From: Paenibacillus qinlingensis
Lineage (GTDB): Bacteria; Bacillota; Bacilli; Paenibacillales; NBRC-103111
Reading direction: 5' to 3'
NCBI RefSeq assembly: GCF_013204845.1
Contig: NZ_JABMKY010000027.1
Span: forward strand, 1-64,000
Length of the DNA: 64,000 bases
Positions 1 to 7,924 of this stretch are shown piece after piece. Positions within the stretch are counted from its first letter, which is position 1, and the number at the start of each line of letters is the position of its first letter. Under the pieces are notes generated by a model. That model did no database searches. It saw only the letters and a program-made list of their open reading frames with translations, and was not told where the DNA came from. The translations under genes were made by a program, and so were the position numbers.

Positions 1-120
1 TGAACTATTACAATCACGAGCGCATCAAGAAAAAACTAAAAGGCATGAGCCCGGTACAGTACCGAACTCATGCCTCACAGGCTGCATAACATAAATGTCT
101 AACTTTTGGGGGTCAGTTCA
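1..120 (+). mobile_element. Right end of an IS3-family insertion sequence (IS150-like)
   Basis: The window opens inside an insertion sequence. Bases 3-89 encode the C-terminus of an IS3 OrfB transposase, and bases 96-120 form the terminal inverted repeat, ending GGGGGTCAGTTCA. The match of this end to the IS3-family consensus (TGAACTGACC on the other strand) is established knowledge. The element ends at 120. The next three bases, TAC, are the likely target duplication, but the left end lies outside the window, so this cannot be verified. It inserted downstream of the secreted-protein gene on the minus strand. Confidence 0.85.
3..89 (+). CDS. IS3-family transposase OrfB, C-terminal fragment (window edge)
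   Basis: The last 28 codons of a transposase are visible in frame 3, beginning NYYNHERIKKKLKGMSP and ending at TAA 87-89. The N-H-x-R-x-x-x-x-L-x-G-x-S-P-x-x-Y pattern is the hallmark C-terminus of the DDE integrase of IS3/IS150 elements, which carries out cut-and-circularise transposition. The rest of the gene, including the DDE residues and the frameshift site with OrfA, is outside the window. Whether the copy is intact therefore cannot be judged. Confidence 0.85.
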   Translation, partial: NYYNHERIKKKLKGMSPVQYRTHASQAA

Positions 121-160
121 TACATGGATTTTTTCCGTGTAAGAGCGGTCTTTGTCGTAT

Positions 161-1027
161 CTAGTCCTCGTCTTCTGGACTCGGGGCACGCACCATGCTG
201 GTCGCCAAGGTTTGCGTAACCGCCGCTTCCTTCAGCTTCCATTGGCCTTTGTGCCATCTCCACACTGATGTGACATAGCCTAGTGTGTCAGCGTTGGCGA
301 TACCTGTGATGCGCTGAACACCTTTCAGCTCACAGTAGCCATCCCGATCCACATCGATAGGCTTCAGCAAGCTGTACGCATCTACATTTACAATGAAGGG
401 TTTGACAAGCTTCCCTTGCTTATAGATGCCGAATTGATCGTAAGCTTCCTTCCGATCTGCAATATCGAGGGTAAAGGATTTGCCGGTCTCCTCGATTTTC
501 ATCTTCACCTTATAATTATTCTTAAAGGTCGCTTTGACATGCAGCGGTTCCGGCATCGGGATTGCGGTGGGCACGTTATTTTTGAGCGAATAAATGTAAT
601 TTGAGGTAAACCCGCCACTGCCGCCGGTATCGGATGTCACATAAATCTGAGGCAGCTTGTCATGGATAAAATCACAAAAATCCATCTTCGGATTATACCC
701 GCCTTCCAGCGGAATCACGACCTGTGCCTGGCCTTGTCCAGTGACGGAGATAAACAGCTTGTCATAATAGGGGCTATTCAGGTCTGATTTCAGACCGACA
801 AGGGAGACCATATCTAATTTGCCGTCGCCTGTGACATCAATCTCACGCGTCTGGATGAGCTGACCTTGCCCACTCTGTGGAGGCGCTAGTTGTGAGGGGG
901 GCGAGGGTACCTCTTGCGTGAAGGTGAAGGCCTCTGCCGACCCACCAAAGCTTAAAGCGCCGCTCAAGAGCATACCCATCGCTGCTACGCGCAGTGGGAT
1001 CATAAAACCTTTTCTAAACCGAGACAT
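161..1027 (-). CDS. Secreted protein of unknown function with VCBS-like D-x-D-G segments
   Basis: The 288-residue protein starts at ATG 1027, preceded by GGGAAG eight bases upstream. A GTG three codons earlier is less well placed. Residues 1-33 are a signal peptide with a basic start, a hydrophobic core and an A-E-A cleavage region. The mature part contains two calcium-loop-like motifs, DVTGDGKLD and DVDRDGYCE, typical of FG-GAP/VCBS repeat proteins, so an extracytoplasmic beta-rich protein is likely. I do not recognise a specific family. It stands alone between the insertion sequence and the amidase gene, in the same direction as the amidase. Confidence 0.6.
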   Translation of the reverse strand: MSRFRKGFMIPLRVAAMGMLLSGALSFGGSAEAFTFTQEVPSPPSQLAPPQSGQGQLIQTREIDVTGDGKLDMVSLVGLKSDLNSPYYDKLFISVTGQGQAQVVIPLEGGYNPKMDFCDFIHDKLPQIYVTSDTGGSGGFTSNYIYSLKNNVPTAIPMPEPLHVKATFKNNYKVKMKIEETGKSFTLDIADRKEAYDQFGIYKQGKLVKPFIVNVDAYSLLKPIDVDRDGYCELKGVQRITGIANADTLGYVTSVWRWHKGQWKLKEAAVTQTLATSMVRAPSPEDED

Positions 1028-1101
1028 CGTTCGCACTTCCCATCATCGAATTAAATTCGGTTTATTATTCCAAATTTTTCAATAAGGTATGCGGAAACCA
1101 A

Positions 1102-2547
1102 TTACAAAAGGGGCGGTCTGCGATAAAGTGTCGCCTGCTCGAAGGCATACGCAAGCTTAATCAGCGTCGGTTCACTGAATGCTCCGGCTGCAAACATGAC
1201 ACCCATTGGCCCTTTACTTGTGTAACCAGCGGGTACAATCAACAGTGGATAGCCTGCCCTGGCGGCAATATCCTCGCCTTCATCTTTGGGAAAAAACAAC
1301 GCATCGAGTTGATACGTCTGAAGGGCATGATCAATCCCTTGTGCTCGTGTGAGCTCTTGATACCTATGGAGACTCGTCAAATACGCCTCTTCCGTAAGCG
1401 TACCGTTCGCATCCTCTGACCAAATCAACGTATCCTGCCCGTAGACCAGCGCCTGATCAGCATGCCGTTCATTGAACGCAATAACCTCTTGTAAGGAATG
1501 TACAGGCGTCTTGGACGGATCTAGCTTGGCCAGATAGGCGTTGAGATCTCTTTTGAATTCATAGAGCAGCACATCGTAGTTCCAGAGGGCATCTTGGCAA
1601 GGAAGCGCCACATCATCTATGATAATCGCACCTTCGTCACGCAAAACTTGAATAGCCTGCTCCGCGATCTGACGTTCTTCCTCATCCAACTGCCCATAAT
1701 ACCAACGGGGAATCCCTATTCTGGCTTGTTGGAGCCCTCGGCGATCAAGATAAGGCGTATAATCCCCATGGCCCCGACCATCGCTAGCTATACTATGTGC
1801 ATCCGCTGCGTCTACACCCGTCATGACGCTGAGCAGCACAGCCGCATCACACACAGTTCTCGTCATTGGACCCGGCGTATCCTGGCTGCTGGCAAGCGGA
1901 ATAATGCCCGAGCGACTTAACAGGCCCACCGTTGGCTTCAAGCCGACAAGACTGTTATGCCCCGCTGGATTGACGATAGATCCAGACGTTTCAGTACCGA
2001 TAGCTCCCACTGCAAAATGCGCCGCAACCGCCGCACCAGACCCCGAGCTGGAGCCTCCAACTTCGTAAATGCCAGGTCCATACGGATTGACCACCTGTCC
2101 GCCTCTTGAGCTATATCCGGATGGCATCGCAACGGCCATGAAATTGGCCCACTCTGTCATATTCACTTTGCCCAGCAGTACCGCACCAGCCTCACGCAGT
2201 TTGGCAGCGACGAAAGCATCTTCTGTCGCCATATGCTCCGCCAAACTAATCGACCCAGCACTCGTATGCATCCGGTCAGCAGTCTGAATGTTGTCCTTTA
2301 GCAAAATCGGAATCCCATGCAATGGCCCCCGGCTCCCACTTTCTCCACGTTCTCGATCTAGTTCTTCCGCGATTGCTCCTGCATCTGGATTCAACTCTAG
2401 CACTGCATTAATTTTGCCATTATAGGTGTGTATTCGTTCCGTATAGTAAACAACCAAATCTACAGAGCTGATTTCCTGCCGTTCCATCGCAAGTTGAAGT
2501 GTGACAATATCCGCATTTGCCATCCATTCGTCCGAAATATGCGCCAT
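1102..2547 (-). CDS. Amidase signature family amidase
   Basis: This is an amidase-signature hydrolase of 481 residues that cleaves a C-N amide bond through a Ser-cisSer-Lys triad. The lysine lies in LLKDN near residue 84. The Gly/Ser-rich signature GGSSSGSG is near 164-171 and the nucleophile region GTETSGSI near 186-193. Length and motifs match stand-alone amidases rather than the GatA subunit; no gatB or gatC is adjacent. I chose ATG 2547, behind GGAGAGG, over the GTG at 2568, which lacks a binding site. The substrate is unknown. The WYL regulator gene is divergent upstream and could control it; that is inference. Confidence 0.8.
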   Translation of the reverse strand: MAHISDEWMANADIVTLQLAMERQEISSVDLVVYYTERIHTYNGKINAVLELNPDAGAIAEELDRERGESGSRGPLHGIPILLKDNIQTADRMHTSAGSISLAEHMATEDAFVAAKLREAGAVLLGKVNMTEWANFMAVAMPSGYSSRGGQVVNPYGPGIYEVGGSSSGSGAAVAAHFAVGAIGTETSGSIVNPAGHNSLVGLKPTVGLLSRSGIIPLASSQDTPGPMTRTVCDAAVLLSVMTGVDAADAHSIASDGRGHGDYTPYLDRRGLQQARIGIPRWYYGQLDEEERQIAEQAIQVLRDEGAIIIDDVALPCQDALWNYDVLLYEFKRDLNAYLAKLDPSKTPVHSLQEVIAFNERHADQALVYGQDTLIWSEDANGTLTEEAYLTSLHRYQELTRAQGIDHALQTYQLDALFFPKDEGEDIAARAGYPLLIVPAGYTSKGPMGVMFAAGAFSEPTLIKLAYAFEQATLYRRPPLL

Positions 2548-2725
2548 CAACAACCGCCGCCTCTCCACTATTCATGCTAAACTAATTCCCTAAGCTTTCG
2601 GGTTTCCCTTCTTAAAGGCAGCGATTCCCTAGCTGCTTCCGGCAAAGTAGGCAACAAAGGATTTACATCTGTATAATCGAATAATGAATAAAGAATATAC
2701 GACCAGAATTAATGAGGTGTTCCTT

Positions 2726-3667
2726 TTGAAAATAGATCGTTTACTCGCCATCACCATGCTGTTGCTTAATCGTCGCCGTATTAGTGCCAAAGAGCTTTCC
2801 GAGCGGTTCGAGGTGTCTATGCGCACGATTTATCGGGATGTGGAGGCCATTAACCAAGCAGGCATTCCGGTAGTTTCCTATGCAGGACTCAGCGGTGGTT
2901 ATGAAATTATGGACCAATACCGGCTGGATCGTCAGTTTCTTTCCTTGGAAGAGCTGCAATCGATCATCATCGGCCTCAAAGGAATTCGTGCTTCCGTCCC
3001 CGATCAGGAAATCAGCAATCTGCTGGATAAGGTCGGCGCACTCGTCGCCAAATCCGAGCAACCCGATGCAGCTAGACTGGGCAACCAGCTTATTCTTGAT
3101 ATGAATCCATGGAGCAGTGGGCATCAAAACACAGAGCAGCTGACAGCTCTTCGCACCGCAATTAAGGAAACAAGACTCGTTACCTTTTCCTATCTTTCAT
3201 CCCAAAGCGAACCGTCCGTGCGAACCGTAGAGCCTATGGGCATCGTGATCAAAGGCTTCGGCTGGTATCTGTACGGCTACTGTTTGCTGCGCGAGGATTT
3301 CCGGGTTTTTCGCTTATCCCGCATGAATGGCATCGACGTGCTTTCCCAAACATTCGAACGCAAACAAGAAACGTTGGAAAAGCTTGATTATCGTCGAGGC
3401 CAACGAGACCCTTCCACCCTCATTACGCTCGTGCTGCACGCGCAACCGAATGTTAGGGCGCAGATCGAAGACTACTTCCAACCTGAGGATGTGACCATGC
3501 AGCCCGATGGAACACTCATGATTAGAGCGACGCAGCCCGATGAACCTTGGCTGCATGGCATGCTGCTCAGCTATGGCCCAAGCCTGCGCATTCTAGAACC
3601 TGCGAATATCGCTGCCATCATCAAAGAAAAGGCCGAAAAAATAGTCGCCCTCTATTCGAATCACTGA
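2726..3667 (+). CDS. HTH/WYL-domain transcriptional regulator (YafY/DeoR-like)
   Basis: This 313-residue DNA-binding protein begins LKIDRLLAITMLLLNRRRIS, the usual start of YafY-type regulators. Residues 1-60 form an HTH_11 winged helix, with SAKELSERFEVSMRTIYRDV as recognition region. A WYL domain follows at about 130-200, with GWYLYGYC and the F-R-L-S-R motif. WYL domains sense ligands such as nucleotides or metabolites. TTG 2726 is chosen as start because GAGGTG lies seven bases upstream, whereas the ATG at 2684 has no binding site and adds a non-homologous extension. It is divergent from the amidase gene. Confidence 0.85.
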   Translation: MKIDRLLAITMLLLNRRRISAKELSERFEVSMRTIYRDVEAINQAGIPVVSYAGLSGGYEIMDQYRLDRQFLSLEELQSIIIGLKGIRASVPDQEISNLLDKVGALVAKSEQPDAARLGNQLILDMNPWSSGHQNTEQLTALRTAIKETRLVTFSYLSSQSEPSVRTVEPMGIVIKGFGWYLYGYCLLREDFRVFRLSRMNGIDVLSQTFERKQETLEKLDYRRGQRDPSTLITLVLHAQPNVRAQIEDYFQPEDVTMQPDGTLMIRATQPDEPWLHGMLLSYGPSLRILEPANIAAIIKEKAEKIVALYSNH

Positions 3668-3782
3668 CAATCAGTTGTCAGTATTGTATGTCTATACTGG
3701 GAAAATGAGGTGTGCGTATCAACTAAGAACATGCACCGATATGAAACTCTGCCCCTGCTGACAACGTATCCATAGTGGAATG

Positions 3783-3905
3783 CCATGCCAGTGATGCTAG
3801 GTTCTTTGGCGAAAATACCAAGACCATGCTAAAGATGCCAGTTTACTGGAGAAAAAAACAAAACCCATGCTAGTGATGCCAGGTTTCCTGGCGAAAACTT
3901 TGAGG
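3783..3905 (+). repeat. Three tandem 41-bp hairpin repeats upstream of the dinB-like gene
   Basis: Three copies of an exactly 41-base unit start at 3783, 3824 and 3865, each beginning CCATGC. Each carries a short inverted repeat followed by GAAAA or GAGAA. The stem is perfect in copy 3 (GCCAGG-TTT-CCTGGC), shorter in copy 2 (CCAG-TTTA-CTGG) and weak in copy 1. The array fills the gap between the WYL regulator and the DinB gene and runs into that gene's ribosome binding site (GAGGAGG near 3902). See findings. Confidence 0.8.
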
Positions 3906-3917
3906 AGGACAACCCCC

Positions 3918-4418
3918 ATGATTAAAATGATTGAAGATTTTGCAACCGAATATACCCGCGAAGCGCAAGGCACCCAGCGCGTTATGGACGCCCTAACGGA
4001 TGCTTCCCTTGCTCAGAAAATCACACCTGAACTCCGTTCGCTTGGACAAATTGCTTGGCACATCGCCACAACGGTTCACGAGATGCTATCCCGCACGGGA
4101 CTGACATTCGCTGCACCTGAAGGCGAAGAGATTGCTCCCGCTTCTGCCCAAACCATCGCTGACACCTACCGTACCTCTGCTGCCGCAGCCATCGACGCGA
4201 TTCAGACGCAGTGGACCGACGCAAAGTTGTTCGAGACAAGCGATATGTACGGCGATCAGTGGCCGAACGGGCTTACACTGCGCGTCCTCATCTCCCATGA
4301 AATTCACCACCGCGGTGAAATGATCGTCTTGATGCGCCAAGCTGGATTGCGCGTTCCTGATATTTATGGTCCGACGAGAGAAAGCTGGGTTGAGATGGGG
4401 ATGCAACCTTTGGTGTAG
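3918..4418 (+). CDS. DinB-family (DUF664-like) putative metal-dependent protein
   Basis: A 166-residue four-helix-bundle protein of the DinB/YfiT superfamily. The presumed metal ligands are visible as a histidine in LGQIAWHIATTVHEM (about residues 41-56) and the C-terminal HEIHHRGEM motif. Members include bacillithiol S-transferases and damage-inducible proteins; the specific activity here is unknown. The start is ATG 3918 behind a strong GAGGAGGACAACCCCC; an upstream in-frame ATG at 3867 lies inside the 41-bp repeat array and has no binding site. It is monocistronic, with a repeat region on both sides. Confidence 0.8.
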   Translation: MIKMIEDFATEYTREAQGTQRVMDALTDASLAQKITPELRSLGQIAWHIATTVHEMLSRTGLTFAAPEGEEIAPASAQTIADTYRTSAAAAIDAIQTQWTDAKLFETSDMYGDQWPNGLTLRVLISHEIHHRGEMIVLMRQAGLRVPDIYGPTRESWVEMGMQPLV

Positions 4419-4520
4419 GCGGTGCCTCTTGCAGGTTCAACACCACCATGTACACCTGCTTACGCCTATTCGTCCTCTGCCCAACGGCAGAGTGACAGGT
4501 AGCGTACACCCATTCGCACA

Positions 4521-4697
4521 CACCTCCGCCCTAGTGGCGGAGCTACAAGCAGACTGCAACCAATCTAACACCTCCTCCGCTCTAGCGGTGGAGCTACAAG
4601 TAGACTGCAACCAATCTAACACCTCCTCCACCCTAGCGGCGGAGCTACAAGCAGACTGCAACCAATCTAACACCTCCTCCGCTCTAGCGGTGGAGCT
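4521..4697 (+). repeat. 51-bp tandem repeat array (3.5 copies), each with a CTCC...GGAG hairpin
   Basis: Unit 1 (48 bp) spans 4521-4568, units 2 and 3 (51 bp each) span 4569-4619 and 4620-4670, and a partial unit 4 ends near 4697. Each unit contains an inverted repeat of CTCCGCC/GGCGGAG type around CTAG, followed by a constant tail with GACTGCAACCAATCTAA. The unit length is a multiple of three, so open frames appear on both strands; I regard these as by-products. It lies between the convergent dinB-like and rpiA genes. Confidence 0.85.
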
Positions 4698-4707
4698 CCT
4701 GTGGAAT

Positions 4708-4897
4708 AGATGGATTTTCTGTAGTTAAATTTAGCGGAATGAGCCTTTTGAGACGAATATCTGGATTTCCTACAGCTAATCTGAAGCATTTGATCCAGAA
4801 TGGCACCTAACAGCCGAAATAGCAGGAGTTTTTCCAGTTAATCTGCGAATTGGTTGAAATACGACGACATTAGCTGTACATTTTCCAGTTATTATTG
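4708..4897. repeat. Intergenic phrase family 1, locus A
   Basis: At least four copies of a 25-bp imperfect inverted repeat lie here, near 4708-4734, 4760-4783, 4822-4846 and 4868-4895. One arm reads ATTARCTGKA and the other TMCAGYTAAT, with about five T/A-rich bases between. Orientation varies between copies. The same phrase recurs at 7.6-7.8, 14.87-15.06 and 56.85-57.04 kb. No gene is visible in the gap 4419-5020 apart from this array, the 51-bp repeats and the hairpin at 4949-4995. Confidence 0.7.
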
Positions 4898-4948
4898 GGT
4901 GACGTCTGATCGAATCAAGTCATCTAAATAAATCTCGTTCAAACATAG

Positions 4949-4995
4949 AAAGAGTTGCCCCTCAATTCCTTAACGGAATGGTGGAGCAACTCTTT
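4949..4995. terminator. Bidirectional terminator downstream of rpiA (hairpin family 1)
   Basis: AAAGAGTTGC at 4949-4958 pairs with GCAACTCTTT at 4986-4995. An inner ATTCC/GGAAT helix sits in the loop, and the T tracts suit both directions. It lies between convergent dinB-like and rpiA genes. Its loop resembles that of the hairpin at 14763-14818. Confidence 0.75.
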
Positions 4996-5020
4996 TTCGC
5001 TTATTAGGTATGTTATTCTC

Positions 5021-5683
5021 CTACAGCCTACCCACCGAACCATCCTTATACCCGACGATTACCTGACTAGCCATCCCGATAAAAAGCCCATTCTCCACAA
5101 CACCCGGAATCCCGTTGATTACCTGATGCAGCTCAGCGGGGTTAGGGATGCTTCCGAAATGACAATCGATAATATAATTCCCGTTATCCGTCACAAATGG
5201 CTGATGGTCAGCAGTTCTAACTTTCGGCTCGCAGCCTAGTGCTTGGAGCTTCCGAATCGTCAGTTCATAGCCAAACTTTACAACTTCAACAGGTAATGGA
5301 AATGCGCCGAGCTGCGGCACAACTTTACTTTCATCCACCACGATTATCAGCTTTTTACTTGAAAATGCGACGATTTTCTCCCGCAGGAGCGCGCCTCCCC
5401 CGCCTTTGATTAAGTGCCAAGCCGTGTCGACTTCGTCGGCCCCATCTATCGTGACATCGATTTCTGAGATATCTGCAAAAGGAATAAGCGGGATCCCCAA
5501 CTCCTTAGCCAAGTTCTCAGAGGCTACTGAGGTAGCTACGGCCTGAATGTGCAGACCATTTTGCACCCGTACACCAAGCCCTTGAATCGCCCAATAGGCC
5601 GTTGATCCCGTCCCCAAACCGACGATCATCCCATCTCGAATCTCCGTAATTGCTAGCTCTGCTGCTGCTCTTTTCGCTTCCAC
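5021..5683 (-). CDS. rpiA: Ribose-5-phosphate isomerase A
   Basis: RpiA interconverts ribose 5-phosphate and ribulose 5-phosphate in the non-oxidative pentose phosphate pathway, in the cytosol. The 220-residue length matches the family. The phosphate-binding loop GLGTGSTAYWA is near residues 22-32, the catalytic DGADEVD near 79-85 and KGGGGALLREKIVA near 92-105. The start is GTG 5683, behind GAGGAG nine bases upstream. The gene is followed by a hairpin terminator and appears monocistronic. I see no anomaly. Confidence 0.95.
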   Translation of the reverse strand: MEAKRAAAELAITEIRDGMIVGLGTGSTAYWAIQGLGVRVQNGLHIQAVATSVASENLAKELGIPLIPFADISEIDVTIDGADEVDTAWHLIKGGGGALLREKIVAFSSKKLIIVVDESKVVPQLGAFPLPVEVVKFGYELTIRKLQALGCEPKVRTADHQPFVTDNGNYIIDCHFGSIPNPAELHQVINGIPGVVENGLFIGMASQVIVGYKDGSVGRL

Positions 5684-5833
5684 TTGTACACGCTCCTCAC
5701 ATCTACTGATTGAATTCTTTGCAACTAGTTTAACACATAAAAAGAAAACTCAACGAACGAGCATCGTTCAAGCAAGATGGTATGCGAAGATTCTTCTCAT
5801 GGGCTATACTGGAAAAAAAGGAGGCGATCCGCG

Positions 5834-6685
5834 ATGCATAATAAAACGGTACTCATCACCGGAGCTAACTCCGGCATGGGCCTTGCCACAACAGTGGCAT
5901 TGGCTAAGCTAGGCGCCAACGTCATTATGCTCTGCCGCAGCAAGCAAAGAGGCGAGCAGGCGCTCACCGAAGCACGTCGCCAGAGCGGCTCCGAGCGCAT
6001 TGAGCTGATGCTCTGTGACCTCGCGTCACTGGCGAGCATTCGCGCTTTTGCGGCGGCGTTTCTTGCCAAATACGACGTGTTGGATGTGCTCGTAAACAAC
6101 GCTGGTGTCGTCACCGTGAAGCGGAAAACCACAGCAGATGGCTTCGAGTCCATGATGGGTGTCAACCATCTCGGCCACTTTCTGCTGACCCAGCTTCTGC
6201 TGGACGCTATCATCCGCGCTCCGCAGGGGCGGATCGTCAATGTCTCTTCCGGCGCCCACAAAATCGGGCGCATCGATTGGGCGAACCCTCACCTTCAGCG
6301 AGGGTTCCGGGTCTGGAACGGATACGCCCAGTCGAAGCTGGCGAATATCTTGTTCACCCGCGAGCTCGCGAAGCGGCTCGCAGGCACTTCAGCCACGGCC
6401 AACTCGCTCCATCCGGGAGCCGTGGCCACGAACATCGGTGTCGATCGCGACACCGGGTTTGGAAAGGCCGTGCATGCGATGATGCGGCCGTTTTTCTTGA
6501 CGGCGGCGCAGGGCGCGGACACGGCGGTGTTTCTGGCCTCAAGCCCGGACGTGCAGACGGTCAGCGGCGAGTACTTCTACAGACGGGCGATTGCGCCTGT
6601 TTCCGCCCGAGCCAAAGACGACGCGCTAGCTCGTCAACTTTGGGCTTGGAGCGAGGAGCAGGTCGGACTCACCAGCGGCGCGTAA
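5834..6685 (+). CDS. Short-chain dehydrogenase/reductase (retinol dehydrogenase-like)
   Basis: A 283-residue NAD(P)-dependent oxidoreductase with a Rossmann fold. The nucleotide-binding TGANSGMG lies near residues 8-15, NNAGVVT near 86-92, the catalytic serine in VNVSSGAH near 137 and YAQSK near 168-172. The arrangement resembles the WW-domain oxidoreductase/retinol dehydrogenase subgroup; the substrate is unknown. ATG 5834 follows AAAGGAGG by eight bases, which rules out the upstream start at 5777. The 3' half is markedly GC-rich, producing long antisense frames that I do not consider genes. Confidence 0.85.
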   Translation: MHNKTVLITGANSGMGLATTVALAKLGANVIMLCRSKQRGEQALTEARRQSGSERIELMLCDLASLASIRAFAAAFLAKYDVLDVLVNNAGVVTVKRKTTADGFESMMGVNHLGHFLLTQLLLDAIIRAPQGRIVNVSSGAHKIGRIDWANPHLQRGFRVWNGYAQSKLANILFTRELAKRLAGTSATANSLHPGAVATNIGVDRDTGFGKAVHAMMRPFFLTAAQGADTAVFLASSPDVQTVSGEYFYRRAIAPVSARAKDDALARQLWAWSEEQVGLTSGA

Positions 6686-6787
6686 GAGCCGCATTGGGGG
6701 ATGCACCCTTGCTAACTGCGGATAGCTGCTCCTTTATAAGGGTACGTTATAGGGAGCATTTACCTTATCTTCGGAGTGTGACGCCCC

Positions 6788-7522
6788 TTGGACTTCTTTC
6801 ACAGTCAAGAATCACTGACTATCATGCAGTGGATTTTACGTGCAGTCGTAGGCTACTTTTTTCTGCTCATCACCGCCAAAGCCTTAGGCCAACGCTCGAT
6901 CTCTCAGCTGCGTTTTCTCGACTTCGTCATTGCTCTCATTCTAGGTAATATCATGGCACACCCGCTCTCTGATGAGCATCTAGGTTTAATAGGATCCATG
7001 ATCACGACCGTTGCGCTCGTAGTGCTCTATCTCATAACCTCTTGGCTGAGTCTCAAATGGAACTTCCTCAAACATCTCTTTGAACCGTCACCCCTGACGC
7101 TTATTGAACACGGAAAGCTTCGCATGGGTGGCCTGCGCAAAGCCAAAATCTCGGTCGACCACCTCTTCTCTGAGCTTCGCAAGCAACAAGTGGAGGATAT
7201 CGAGAAAGTGGCGCTCGCTTTGTGGGAGCCAGGCGGAATGGTTTCCGTATTCCTTGAGCCGCAGCATCAAACGGTGACCGCCAAAGATATGGCCATCCCC
7301 AGCGATGCTTTCTCCCTCGTGAAGCCACTGATCATACAAGGCGCCTATGATAAAAAGCTGCTCGCACAGCAGGGGAAAGATCTAGCTTGGCTGGAGGCGC
7401 AAATGCAAGCTTTACAGGTTGATATGGGGCACGTCGTGCTCGCTACGATAGACGACCAAGACCAAGTCCGCGTGTACACGGAGATGGACACGCAAGAAAA
7501 AGGCGAATTGACGCTGCATTAA
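6788..7522 (+). CDS. DUF421/YetF-family membrane protein
   Basis: This 244-residue protein has three N-terminal transmembrane segments (about residues 13-30, 43-58 and 66-86). A soluble C-terminal domain starts at PSPLTLIEHGKLRMGGLRKAKISVDHLFSELRKQ, which is typical of DUF421 proteins such as Bacillus YetF, YdfS and YkjA. Their function is poorly defined; some affect spore or envelope properties. TTG 6788 follows GGAGTG, while the internal ATG at 6824 has no binding site, so the longer form is preferred with moderate certainty. Confidence 0.8.
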   Translation: MDFFHSQESLTIMQWILRAVVGYFFLLITAKALGQRSISQLRFLDFVIALILGNIMAHPLSDEHLGLIGSMITTVALVVLYLITSWLSLKWNFLKHLFEPSPLTLIEHGKLRMGGLRKAKISVDHLFSELRKQQVEDIEKVALALWEPGGMVSVFLEPQHQTVTAKDMAIPSDAFSLVKPLIIQGAYDKKLLAQQGKDLAWLEAQMQALQVDMGHVVLATIDDQDQVRVYTEMDTQEKGELTLH

Positions 7523-7625
7523 GCGTTGAATCGTCTTTTTCTTTTGGCTTTTTAGCTGTGCAGGTTATATGGCTGTTCCATTGTTCCGCCCCCTCTAGGG
7601 GCCAACTGGAGCTCCCTACCCAACT

Positions 7626-7818
7626 TTAGATGGATTTCTTACAGCTAATTTCTTCGTATATAACCGTTTTCCTAATCTAGATGGAAAAACTCCATCTAAT
7701 TCCTCTCTATTCCCCTCATTCCGCTTAAATGTGCCCATTTAGCTGTACTTTTTCCTGTTAATCGCCTCAAAGTGGCATGCACAGCAAAATTAGCTGCATG
7801 AAATCCATTTATTTTATA
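7626..7818. repeat. Intergenic phrase family 1, locus B
   Basis: Copies of the ATTARCTGKA / TMCAGYTAAT phrase lie near 7626-7652, 7678-7702, 7737-7762 and 7788-7815, about 50 bases apart and in both orientations. They occupy the gap between the DUF421 gene and the ArsR/GyrB-like gene (7523-7871). No open reading frame or RNA gene is apparent there. Confidence 0.7.
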
Positions 7819-7871
7819 ATTTCTGCCCGTGCCGTGACCCTCCCCCCTTCCCTTGGATAACCTTATTATGT

Positions 7872-7899
7872 TATTATGTAATTACGTAATTAAATAATA
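7872..7899. promoter_or_regulatory. 28-bp palindrome, probable operator of the ArsR/GyrB-like gene
   Basis: TAATTACGTAATTA at 7879-7892 is a perfect 14-bp palindrome. The symmetry extends to 7872-7899 with a single mismatched pair (7878/7893). It lies 26 bases upstream of the TTG start of the downstream gene. Long AT-rich palindromes in this position are the usual autoregulatory operators of ArsR-type repressors; that role is inferred. Confidence 0.65.
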
Positions 7900-7924
7900 T
7901 TAGAATTCAGAAGAGGTGATCTGT

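Noticed and set aside
4521..4697. Possible CRISPR array
   Set aside because: The units are contiguous tandem repeats without unique spacers, and there are no cas genes. The phrase arrays likewise lack constant repeat length and unique equal-sized spacers.
4366..4728. Open frames on both strands (about 120 and 78 codons) with a repeated peptide, in the 51-bp array
   Set aside because: The frame is open only because the repeat unit is a multiple of three. There is no ribosome binding site, and the plus-strand frame overlaps the end of the dinB-like gene.
6277..6948. Plus-strand frame of 223 codons overlapping the SDR and DUF421 genes
   Set aside because: It runs out of frame through two well-supported genes, with Arg-rich low-complexity translation and no plausible start signal.
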